From: Calamus simplicifolius
Lineage: Eukaryota; Streptophyta; Magnoliopsida; Arecales; Arecaceae
Direction: 5' to 3'
Length of the DNA stretch: 64,000 nt
Assembly: GCA_900491605.1 (NCBI GenBank)
Contig: UESW01004353.1
Coordinates: 216,678 to 280,677, forward strand
Both the position numbers and the translations under genes were made by a program. Within the stretch, counting starts at the first letter, position 1. Each line of letters starts with the position of its first letter. Positions 22,341-31,306 of this stretch are shown piece after piece. Below the pieces are notes generated by a model. The model was not told the origin of the DNA, searched no databases, and saw only the letters and a list, made by a program, of their open reading frames with translations.

Positions 22341-22676
22341 TACAACAATTACACACTCGGACCTCCTAGCGATCCTAATCCTTTATTATCTATTATCTTG
22401 TTATATCTATTATCAAGATAATAGATATAACAAGATAATTCTGATTGTTATATATATTATCTTGGTATAGATAATAGACATAAGAAGATAATTCTAATTA
22501 ACAAGATAATAGATATAATAAGATAATTTTGATTAACAAGATAATAGATATAACAAGATAATTCTGATTGATACTGAATCATTAACCACCATATAACCCC
22601 TCTTTTGATTTGCTAGAAGATTATGCGAATGAAGGGATCCGTAGCGTTTAAGTCCCCAGAGGAAAGTAAGTTCGTG

Positions 22677-22774
22677 AGAAAGTCGTCACTAGGAGTGGCG
22701 ATTTCGGGATAGAAATCGTCACTTTGAGTGGCGGTTTCAACTCAAATGAAATTGCCACTTGGAGTGGCGATTTC
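22677..22774. repeat. Array of three 27-bp palindromes (right block)
   Basis: Three more units of the same palindrome (for example GAAATTGCCACTT, GG, AGTGGCGATTTC) beside the right TIR. These are more diverged than the left block. Confidence 0.88.
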
Positions 22775-22781
22775 TACCCCA

Positions 22782-22940
22782 GTTTTGCTGATAGGGCCGA
22801 GCCGAGGGATGATGACGTGGAAGTAGAAAACGCCATTTCAAATGGCGTTTTCTACTTTAACACCATTTTGATAAAATCTTTTGTTCCTATCCCTTTATTT
22901 TAAAACCGGTGCCTTTTGGCACCGGTTTAAAAAACTACTC
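22782..22940 (-). repeat. Right terminal inverted repeat
   Basis: Inverted counterpart of 21963-22131, including a perfect hairpin GAAAACGCCATTT-C-AAATGGCGTTTTC at 22825-22851 and the terminal GGTGCCTTTTGGCACC hairpin. Confidence 0.8.
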
Positions 22941-22950
22941 CTAAGACATG

Positions 22951-23700
22951 GCTCCCTCTTTGCCACTTTCTCCAACCAAACGGCACGGCGTCTACGTGCA
23001 CAGCTCCAAGCGGACCCCGCGTAAGGGGTTCAGGCAGGCTTGCCTAGGAGCTTATAGCCGTGCATATAATGATCCCATGGCTCAAACGGATCTGCACCAC
23101 TAATGAGTACTTGTGTGAGATCAGAATCATTGATGGGACTGGTGGAGCCAACCCCTATCACACCAATAAATCCCGGCAAAGTTCTCAAGCTATTCTGCAA
23201 AATGGCCGACCCATCCAGATTTGATGAGGCCTACTCATCAACCAGCTATAGCCACCCACTCTGACGAGACTTGGCTGACAGCTCTGACATGCCAACAAGA
23301 AAGTAAGCCTCACTATTGCTGCCATCACCTCAAATGCTTTGATAAGTGGTAGCACCTCAAATATCATAGACATTAGCTCTCACACTTCACCCACAAAAGT
23401 CATCATTATGAGGCCTCAATCACTCAAACCAGACAAACTTCATGCATCTATAAATTGGGTAAGAGGGACCTCCGACGAGGTAACAAACTCACTACACTCT
23501 TAAACACTCATTCTTGCTCACAGAGAGCTTTAAAGCCTCTCTCTTTGTCTTTTGAGCTTTCTCAACCTCACGGTGTTGCCAAGAGCATTGACTTAAGCAT
23601 CGGAGGATCTCCATTGGAATCTTTGGTTTCTAAAACTTTTTATAGGCTCCCAACCGAGAGAAGCTTGCCGAAAGATCCCAAACTCACTGGAGGAAGGGAT
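22951..23700 (+). mobile_element. End of an old Tat-like LTR with PBS-like site
   Basis: No gene is seen. A TATA-like CTATAAATTGGG (23449) is followed by a pyrimidine-rich leader, the motif GACTTAAGCATCGGAGGATC (23590-23609, compare GACTTGAGCATCGGAGGGTC in the Tat LTRs) and CTGGAGGAAGGGA (23687-23699), similar to the Tat primer site (CTAGAGGAAGGG). The order TATA, GCATCGGAGG motif, PBS is the same as in the Tat copies, so this is read as the 3' part of a related LTR. Its start is not resolved; it may begin left of the chromovirus and be split by the nested insertions. Confidence 0.5.
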
Positions 23701-23799
23701 TGAACACTCACGAATGTTCGAGAAGGATGATCTGATGTCAACACTAATTATTATACGAATCCCCTCACCAATAGATAAAATCTCTCTCAACTTCTAAAG

Positions 23800-24900
23800 G
23801 TGGACAACACTACACTGGCTGTTAATGACCATCATCACTGCTCCTTTCGGCCAGTCCGCCACATATTTCCCGTTCGGGACCTGTACCGCAAGAGAACAAA
23901 AACATCAAGAAATCTTGACCAGATCATTGCGGAAGAGGATCAAGAAGAGAACAAAAGAATTATCTTTTCATTGGAGTTTGCGAGCGAGGTTATCGCTAAT
24001 TGTTCCCGCAAGAGAACAAAAACGTCAAGAAATCTTGATCAGATCATTACGGAAGAGGATAAAGAAGAGAACAAACTCAAGTTCTTACTCACAACGTTGA
24101 AGATCTTCTATATGTTGAATTCAGATTTGATCCCAATTCCTGAATCCACCGCGGAAGACTCTGATGAACTCAAGACTGAAAGAAAGAAAAGGCGTGAAGA
24201 TAAACTTATATATCGTGGACACATTCTCAACGCATTGTCAGATCATCTCTACGACCTCTACACCAACACATAATCTCCGTGAGAGATTTAGAATGCACTT
24301 GAATTCAAGTATAAGGCTAAGGAAGAAGGTACTAAGAAATTTTTCATCTCTAAATACTTTTATTTTAAGATGAATGATGAGAAAGCAATTCTTGCACAAG
24401 TGCATGAGTTGCATATTATTGTCAACAAGTTAATAGCTGTAAAGATAGAAGTTCCCGAACCTTTCCAAGTCGGTGCAATTATTGCAAAGTTACCACCATC
24501 TTGGAACGGATTTAGGAAGAAACTTCTTCACAACTTCGAGAATTATTCATTGGAATAATTACAAAAATACCTTCAAATTGAGGAGGAATCAAGGGTGCGT
24601 GAAAAGCTTAAAAAATAGATATTGAAATTTCAAAGACAAATGCTGTGAGCAATCATAAGAAGTTTAAGAAATCTAAAGAGAACAAACTTGGTCTCAAAAA
24701 GAATCAAGATAAGTTCAAGAAATCCAACAAAAATAAGCCTTATGTGAGTTCCTTTGTTTGTGGCAAACATGGGCACTTTGCTCGTGATTGCAGGCACCGA
24801 AAAGGGCAAACCAATAAGGCAAATGCAACCAAAGTAGACGATGAGATTGTTGCCACTGTGAGCAAAGTCATGATGGTCAGAGATAAGGTTTCTCGTTGGT
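23800..24900 (+). pseudogene. Copia gag (broken, with internal duplication)
   Basis: A first open stretch (23800-24273) ends in LTTLKIFYML, RGHILNALSDHLYDLYTN, typical of copia UBN2-type Gag. Its N-terminal part is unusual: two copies of a Lys/Glu-rich segment (RKRTKTSRNLDQIIAEED and RKRTKTSRNLDQIITEED) 40 residues apart. After a stop, 24370-24558 continues with VHELHIIVNKLIAVKI and AKLPPSWNGFRKKLLH. The zinc knuckle CGKHGHFARDC (about 24760) lies in 24645-24902 and is preceded by VSSFV, so the first Cys of CxxC is changed to Ser or Phe. Confidence 0.8.
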
Positions 24901-26260
24901 GATATGATACTTGCGCCACCGTTCATATTTTCTATGACAAGTCAATTTTTAAGACTTATGTAGATATCACCGATAGGCAAAAAATTCAAATGGGCAATGA
25001 AGATCGATCCAAAGTGCTTGAGAAAGAAAGCATGGATCTCCACTTCATATCCGACAAGAAGATCACTTTGATCAATGTGTTGTATGTGCCGGATATAATG
25101 AGAAATCTTGTTAGTGGGAATTTATTGGATAAACCGGAGATTAAAAGTGTATTTGAGTCAGAAAAACTTATATTATCCCGCAATGGTGTTTTTGTTAGAA
25201 AAGGCTATTCTACTGATGGAATAGTCAAACTTTGTATTGTTGACAATAACAATAATAATATTATGTCTTCTGCTTATATTTATGATTCCGTTACTTTATG
25301 GCATGGTAGATTAGCATATATTGGTATTAGCACTATAAAAAGATTAATTAAATATGACATGATCTCTTGCAATGTTGATAAGTTTAATAAATATAAAATT
25401 TGCATTAAATCAAAGATGACTAAGAAACCATTTCATAGTATAGAGAGGAATACTAATTTGCTAAAACTTGTGCATAGTGATATTTGTGAGTTAAATGGTA
25501 TAATAACTAGAGGTAGTAATAGATATTTCATTACTTTTATTGATGATTACTCTAGATATACATACATTTACTTACTTAAGCACAAAGATGAGGCTTTTCA
25601 TGCTTTTAAAGTTTATAAAGCAGAAGTTAAAAATTAATTAGGTAGAAATATTAAAATCCTTAGAAGTGATAAGGGTGGAGAATATTTTTCTAATAATTTT
25701 AATGTGTTTTGTGAACAAAACGGAATCATAGTATTCCACACCACGCACATCCGAACAAAATGGGTTAGCAGAACGTAAAAATAGAACATTTTAGAGATGA
25801 TAAATGCCATGTTATTGCATTCTGAGTTACCTTTTAATTTATGGAGTGAAGCATTAGTATCTGCATATCATATTCTTAATAGAATTCCTACAAAAAAGGA
25901 TAAGACCTCTCCATATGAATTGTGAAAAGGCAGAAAGCCTAATATATGCTATTTTAAAGTATGGGGGTGTCTTGCTTATTATAAGAGCACCGATCCTAAA
26001 AGGACCAAGTTGGATCCTTATGGAATTAGATGCATTTTTGTAGGATATGCTATAAATAGCGAAGCTTATAGGCTCCTTAATTTGGAGTCTAATGTGATAA
26101 TAGAATCTAGAGATGTGAAGTTCTTTGAGACTTTGACCACTTTCAAAAAGAATTTTCAAAGTCCCACAAATGAAGATTCTTGTGAGAAGAATACTTCAAA
26201 GGTTGTTGAAGAAGAACAACCGAAACTTCAAAAAATAAGAGAATCCAAAAGTTAAGGATT
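24899..26260 (+). pseudogene. Copia protease and integrase (broken)
   Basis: The protease site reads YDTCATVH where the family has D-T-G: the catalytic Gly is Cys, and a TGA just before replaces the expected Trp. Integrase: LWHGRLAYIG (the second His of the zinc motif is replaced), KYKICIKSKM (the Cys pair is partly lost), then the core with HSDICELNGI (first Asp) and ITFIDDYSRYTYIYLL, open to 25637. Second Asp SDKGGEYF follows at about 25668. The third part around 25740-25790 is frameshifted. A stop at 25922 again replaces a Trp (ELW-K). Confidence 0.85.
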
Positions 26261-26279
26261 TAGGACCCGAAGAGATATA

Positions 26280-27090
26280 TTTTCAACTCATTGATTTCTA
26301 TTTGGAAGAAGAAAGTTGAGAGAATTTTATTCATAAGGTACCTATTATTCTTCAAGTGGAAGACGATCCTAAAACCTTTAAGGAAGCAATGGCTTCGAGA
26401 GATTCTGCTTTTTGGAAAAGAGCTATTCAAGATGAGATGGATTCTATTATATCAAACCACACTTGGGAGCTTGTCGATTTATCCAAAGGTTCTAAGCCTA
26501 TTGATAGTAAATGGGTGTTTAAGAAGAAGTATCATAGTGATGGTACTTTAAATACTTATAAGGCTAGACTAGTAGCTAAAGGTTTTCGATAAAAGGAAGG
26601 AATTGACTATTTTGATACATATGCACTTGTAGCTAGAATAACAATAATTAGAGTATTATTTGTATTGGCTTCATTGCACAAACTTTATGTTCATCAAATA
26701 AATGTCAAAATGACATTCCTAAATGGTGATCTCGATGAGAAGGTCTATATGGAATAACCAAAGGATTTTATTCTATCGGATAATGAATATAAAGTGTACA
26801 AGCTTGTTAAATCCTTGTATGGATTGAAACAAGCGCCCAAAGAATGGCATGAGAAGTTTGACTCGGTCATACTCTCAAATGGATTTGTTCACAATATTTC
26901 TGACAAGTGTTTATATACTAAAGTGCATGGTGACTTTATGGTATATGTGTGCCTTTATGTTGATAATATGTTGATCATTAGCAATGAATTAAAAGGCATA
27001 CAAGAAATGAAGAGGTTTCTATCATCTACTTTCAAGATGAAAGATCTTGGACAAGTTGATACTATTTTGGGAATCAAAGTAAAATAAAAT
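26280..27090 (+). pseudogene. Copia reverse transcriptase (broken)
   Basis: Open stretches show AMASRDSAFWKRAIQDEMDS, SKWVFKKKYHSDGTL and ARLVAKGFR, then a TAA (expected Gln, 26590). The first catalytic Asp is changed: INVKMTFLNG instead of the usual D-V-K-x-F-L-N-G. Another TAA replaces Gln at about 26756. From 26794, KLVKSLYGLKQAPKEWHEKF and the active site CLYVDNMLII follow, so YVDD has become YVDN. Two of three catalytic aspartates are lost. Confidence 0.88.
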
Positions 27091-27929
27091 AGTGGAGGTT
27101 TTGAATTTGGTCAATCATATTATATTGAGAAAGTGTTACACAAGTTAAACATTTGAAGTTAAAAGAAGTGAACACCCCATTCGATCCAAGTCTAAAGCTT
27201 GAAAAGAATAGTGGATGAGCCATAGCTCACTTGAGTATGCAAGTGCTATTGGTTGCCTAATGTATTTGATGCAATGCACTAGACCCGATATAGCATTTGC
27301 AGTCAGTAAGCTAAGTAGGTTTACTAGCAACCCGAGTGTAGAACATTGAAAGGCTGTTGGTAGAGTCTTTGGTTATCTTTTGAAAACCAAAAAATTAGGT
27401 CTACAATACTCTAAATTTCCTATTGTATTGAAAGGATATACCGATGCAAGTTGAATATCGAGTGTGGAAGATAGTAAATCTACCACTGGTTGGGTGTTTA
27501 CACTAGTGGTGGTGCAATATATTGGAAATCTAAGAAACAAACTTGTATTACACACTCAACAGTGGAGTCAGAGTTTCTGGCTTTAGCTTCAGCAGGACAT
27601 GAGGCTGAGTGGTTAAGGGATCTTCTATTGAAATCCCATTGGCTTGTGAGAATATTTCAACCATATCGATACATTGTGATAGCCAAGCCACTTTAGTCAG
27701 AGTATACAGCGAAGTGTACAATGGAAAGTCTAGACACATTAGTCTAAGACATGAGTATGTGAGAAAATTAATCAAAAATAGAATAATTTCTCACTTTTTT
27801 TTATCAAGCTATAATCTAGTTGATCCACTTACTAAACCACTAACAAGAGATTTAGTGAAGATGACTTTCAGAGGGATGGGTCTAAAACTCCTTGAGTATA
27901 GGTCCACCAATGATGGCAACCCAACCTAA
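27090..27929 (+). pseudogene. Copia RNase H (broken)
   Basis: Recognisable parts: AIGCLMYLMQCTRPDIAFAV (about 27250), TGA for Trp after VEH (27346), GYTDAS followed by TGA for Trp (27449), then a one-base frameshift into GGAIYWKSKKQTCITHSTVE (27508 onward) with EFLALASAGHEAEWLRDLL. The end is in 27609-27929 with KSRHISLRHEYVRKLI and VDPLTKPLTRDLV, and a stop at 27929 that is likely the natural end of pol. Confidence 0.85.
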
Positions 27930-29400
27930 TGCTAGGAAATAATTAGTCTTATGTTCAATAGGTAACAACAAGTCATTGATAAGTAGATTGTAGCTGCACT
28001 TAGTATATAGTGTTGACTGTTACAAGTTGGAGGGTTGAGTTTTTTAAACTTTTAATGAAGTTCAGTCATGTGGATAAGTATCTGTTATAACAGAGATACT
28101 GAAAGAACTTCACCTATATGAACCTTGAGATGGTGCCGTCTCAAGTGAGAGTTGAAGTTTCTCTCATGAAAAGGCTCATGAAATAGGATAAGCACATGGC
28201 CATAATGGTGCGGGCACCAGGATCAAGCAGAGGATTCTTAACCCTCTGTGGATATCTGATTAGTTATGATTCAAGTCTTAAGTTGGGAAATAAAGTTTAG
28301 TTTATTTTGAGTTTTGTCCAGTTCATTTTTTTCTAAATTAAGTCCTATCCAGTTCAATTTATTTTAATGTGAGTCCTGTAGTAAGTTTATCAGCTTACAA
28401 GAGGAGACATCAGTATTGGAGCAGAAGACAAGGCCATCACAGTCAGACAGAGCAGCTGCTAAATTCAAGTTGGTGCCACACCTACTTCAAGCAGCCCACA
28501 TGCTACCTAGCAGAGCAAGCAACCTTCTCGATCTGGATGATCATTTTCCTCATCTGGACACCACAGATTTCATGCCGAATTCAGCTGCCACTGATTGCAT
28601 ATAGAAGATCACCTTCCTCATCTGGATGCTGCAGATTTCATGCCAAATTAAGCTGCCGCTGATTGCATCTCAATCATTTCTAGAAGATCACCTGCCTCAT
28701 CTGGACGCTGCAGATTTCATGCCAAATTTGATTATGGCGCCTTTTTTTCTTTTCTCTCTTTCCATATCTATATTTTCTTGGGCCCCAAGTCTCTTGCTCT
28801 ATAAAAGAGACCCTCTTGTATGAATGATGTATCTTTTATTATTAATTAATCAATCCAAGTTTTGAGTTATTGTAATTTTTATTAATTGGTTCTCTGGTGC
28901 TCTTGTTTCCCTCCTCCTGCGTGTGCCAACATCCCAAGTCTCCAGGAGAAACCCTGGCCGCCACCTTTGTCTTCCAATAGTGGATGCCCAAGAGCCCTTG
29001 GTCGGCCTCTCCTTTTCTCTACTCCTTCTTTGCCTTTTTGCCTCTATTCTAAATTTTCTCTATTATTTTTTTAACCCTTGTATGGTGATCTTGTAGATCC
29101 CTCAGTAGCCATGAATCCAGGATTCAAGGTGATCATCATCCAGGTCAGCGGATACTTGGCCGCAGATCCGTGTGCTCAAGGCTTGGTCATCTAGGGCGCA
29201 TCCGCCAAGCAGAGCAACCCCTTCAACACTTTGATCTTCCTCCTCTTGCCAGGTACACCCCTCTAATCTACTAGTAACTTTATTGTAGGAGAGCAAGCCT
29301 TACCGGGGCTTCTTAGCCTCGGTGGTCCTTCTTTCTTATTTTTTAGGAACTGTTTCGCGTGCGGATTTACTGTGAATTTTTTTGAATCCCTTTTAGGCTA
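27930..29400 (+). other. LTR-like sequence downstream of the copia element
   Basis: No gene is seen. A TATA box (TATAAAAG, 28800-28807) is followed 30 bp later by ATGAATGATGTATC and T-rich sequence, resembling the U3/R boundary of a copia LTR; it may be the 3' LTR of the element ending at 27929. Without a second copy its ends cannot be set. It contains the tandem repeat at 28537-28727. Confidence 0.45.
28537..28727 (+). repeat. About 75-85 bp tandem repeat, about 2.5 units
   Basis: Repeated block: GATCA, CCTCATCTGGACG, CTGCAGATTTCATGCCAAATT, AGCTGCCGCTGATTGCAT, seen in full twice and partly a third time. It lies upstream of the TATA box at 28800, as expected for a U3 enhancer-type repeat. 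Confidence 0.8.
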
Positions 29401-30228
29401 TTACTTTGGAAGAATAATTAACTATAATTATTAATTATTAAAAAAGAAAAAAAATTAATTGCATGCGAATCGGTCCTGCATCACATAAATTGTGCTAAGC
29501 GAATGGTGTAAATAAGAAACTCTAAGGAGTGTGTGTGAAGTATCACCGATTTTGATACAAGGAATAACCGGTTCAAAGCGTTTATGTTACCTAAAATTTT
29601 CTTAAAGTTTTGTGATATTTTCACTAAGGTTAGGTTCAAATCGAAAGATACCTAGCTATATTAATGCTTCTTGTTTTTAATTTCTGATGCGGACTTAGTT
29701 TGTTTTAAACAAGTGAGGGATTATTAAGATTTTATTTAAATAAACCAAGTAGGTGTTTATGGATGTGTTTAGAGAACTGTAACCTCTTGGTCTCTTGGTT
29801 TTCTATGACCATTCATATTTGTAACTGAATGGTCATTAATTTGAGTAATGGTAATTTAGTTGATATAACCTCATGATCTCTAGTATGACCATTTATATTT
29901 GTAACTAAATGGTCATAACGGTACGGTAGGCCGTACAAAGAACTCTCAATAGTAAATAGATCTGAAAAAATAGATCCACAAACAAATTAAATCAACATTG
30001 TAAGAAAAAGTTTTTGTCTACAATCGAGATTTCATTAATGCTTCGGTGCAAACTCGATCAAGGCTTATCGTATCCTGCAACGTATTTGCTATTCACCCGC
30101 ATAATATTCGAGAGGATGCAAATAAGGAAAGCGTTCCGTGCATGATTCAAGTCTATCCTTAACTTAGTCTCTCGGTTCTTATTCTTATTCTTATTCTTAT
30201 CTACATCTAGTTCAACAGTGTCAGGGTT
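29401..30228. other. AT-rich spacer with two small hairpins
   Basis: No gene is seen. Two copies of a hairpin, ATGACCATT-CATATTTGTAACT-GAATGGTCAT (29806-29837) and a near-copy at 29886-29918, lie 80 bp apart, each preceded by a CCTC(T/A)TG(G/A)TCTC phrase. A TTCTTA/TTATTC short repeat is at 30177-30203. Confidence 0.5.
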
Positions 30229-30760
30229 CTATGAGACATGCGATGCTGTTGAAGGACCGGCACAGGATGGAAGCAGCGCTTTAAACCAAAGCGTCACCAA
30301 TATCAAACAAGGCATTATGGTAGTCAAGCTATACGTCGGAAGTGGCCTTCGTGGCTGGCGATGATGCCGCATACTAATGCACCTAGTCCCTATTCGACTG
30401 AGAATCGACACCATACGTACACCAGCAAAAAAGAGAGGAAGCAGAAGAATATAGGCCGAATCGGGTCCAATTCCAGCGATTTCCTCAGGGAAACCTAGCC
30501 AACGACGATGATAATCTAACGGAGAAGGGCTCGGAGGCGGCTAGGGTTTCACTGCGGGTAGAGACAGAGAAAGGCTTGGAAGAAAGAAAGGGTTGTCGTA
30601 CCGGGTTTTTGTTGTAGTGGAAGCAACGAGAGAACGGTTGGGGGCTCTCTGCCTCACCTCCAGCTAGGTTTGGAGGCGGCCATAGGCGGTGAGTTTCTTC
30701 AACGGGTTGAGAGAAAAAGGCTCTCCCGAACCCCTTCACGTGCGCCGCACACCCAGTTTT
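30229..30760 (-). other. Candidate 5' end of a host gene, or relic
   Basis: On the minus strand this 530 bp is less repeat-like than its surroundings. It contains the plant leader motif AAACCCTAG (about 30530 in complement), two short frames (30739-30485, rich in Ser, Phe and Arg with LSSKPFSVSTRSETL, like an organelle transit region; and 30414-30229) and possible splice donors such as GG-GTGAGG near 30655. No downstream exons are recognisable, and no protein family is recognised. It could be a captured or truncated first exon, or chance. Confidence 0.25.
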
Positions 30761-30947
30761 TTTTTCATGCGTTCACTCCATGCTGACTCGGTGTGCCCAG
30801 CCAGCTTAAGGACAAAGACGACGAGTTGACTTTGTCAACTCGGCCCATACCTTTTTTTTTTTTCCTTCTAATTCAGGTGAGCCGATAAAAATGACAAGTC
30901 TTGCCCGTATGCGGTGATTGATGCATAATGCATATGCATACATGTTG

Positions 30948-31087
30948 AAGTAGAAAAGATATTTCTATTCTTAGCGCACGATGATTGATGCATGATGCAT
31001 ACGCGCGATGTATGTATACGCACGATGTATGTGCGTCAATCGTGCTTGTTATGTATCATGCGGTGCAGCAAGACTTTTTCTACTTAA
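30948..31087. mobile_element. MITE-like short element, copy a
   Basis: About 140 bp between GTAGAAAAGATATTTC and GACTTTTTCTAC, so the ends form a short inverted repeat (GTAGAAAA/TTTTCTAC). The interior is alternating purine-pyrimidine (GCATGATGCATACGCGCGATG and similar). A related piece lies inverted at 31206-31306. Confidence 0.5.
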
Positions 31088-31205
31088 AAAGGACATGCAA
31101 TGGACTGATCCCGCATGCTAAACTTGAACACCTATGCAATCCATCATCGGACTCTTTTGGGCCTTCTTGTGCCGAACGGGTTCTGGCTTCTATAGTTTCA
31201 TGAAA

Positions 31206-31306
31206 AAGTCTTTATGCATCGGTGCAGTGCAGGTCGCGTGCACAGTGCCCAGATTGGCGCATAGCGCTTACGCATGTGCATGCTAAGAATAGAAATATCT
31301 TTTAAT
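31206..31306. mobile_element. MITE-like short element, copy b (inverted)
   Basis: Reads GAAAAAGTCTTTATGCATCG to GCTAAGAATAGAAATATCTT. Its right end is the exact inverted form of the left end of copy a (AAGATATTTCTATTCTTAGC) over about 22 bp, and its left end is the inverted form of the right end of copy a (AGACTTTTTC). Together they could form a large cruciform. Confidence 0.5.

Larger units (their letters stand above)
21963..22940. mobile_element. Non-autonomous TIR element with a palindrome array
   Basis: A 978-bp element bounded by 10-bp direct repeats CTAAGACATG (21953-21962 and 22941-22950). It begins GAGTAGTTTTTTAAA and ends with the complement, TTTAAAAAACTACTC. Inverted similarity extends about 160 bp inward and includes a terminal hairpin (CGGTGCCTTTTGGCACCG) at both ends and an inner CATC-CCTTGGTTCGGCCC stretch. 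It contains about eleven 27-bp palindromes and an AT-rich core of AGATAATAGATATAACAAGA repeats (22380-22565). There is no coding capacity. The long TIRs and 9-11 bp TSD suggest a Mutator-like (MULE) non-autonomous element; that class assignment is inference. Confidence 0.8.
23800..27930 (+). mobile_element. Ty1/copia retrotransposon internal region (degenerate)
   Basis: The order gag, protease, integrase, reverse transcriptase, RNase H is that of Ty1/copia. The polyprotein is interrupted by many stops. A confident pair of LTRs was not found: an LTR-like region with a TATA box lies downstream (28740-28810), but the upstream side is Tat-like LTR sequence. The element is therefore incomplete or nested. 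Confidence 0.85.

Noticed and set aside
22133..22774. CRISPR-like array of palindromic repeats with short spacers
   Set aside because: Spacers are short, similar to each other and AT-rich; the array lies within a TIR element with a TSD and there are no cas genes.
24370..27930. Endogenous pararetrovirus or other viral origin for the RT
   Set aside because: The order protease-integrase-RT-RNase H with GAG-knuckle and the YVDD context is Ty1/copia; there is no movement or coat protein.
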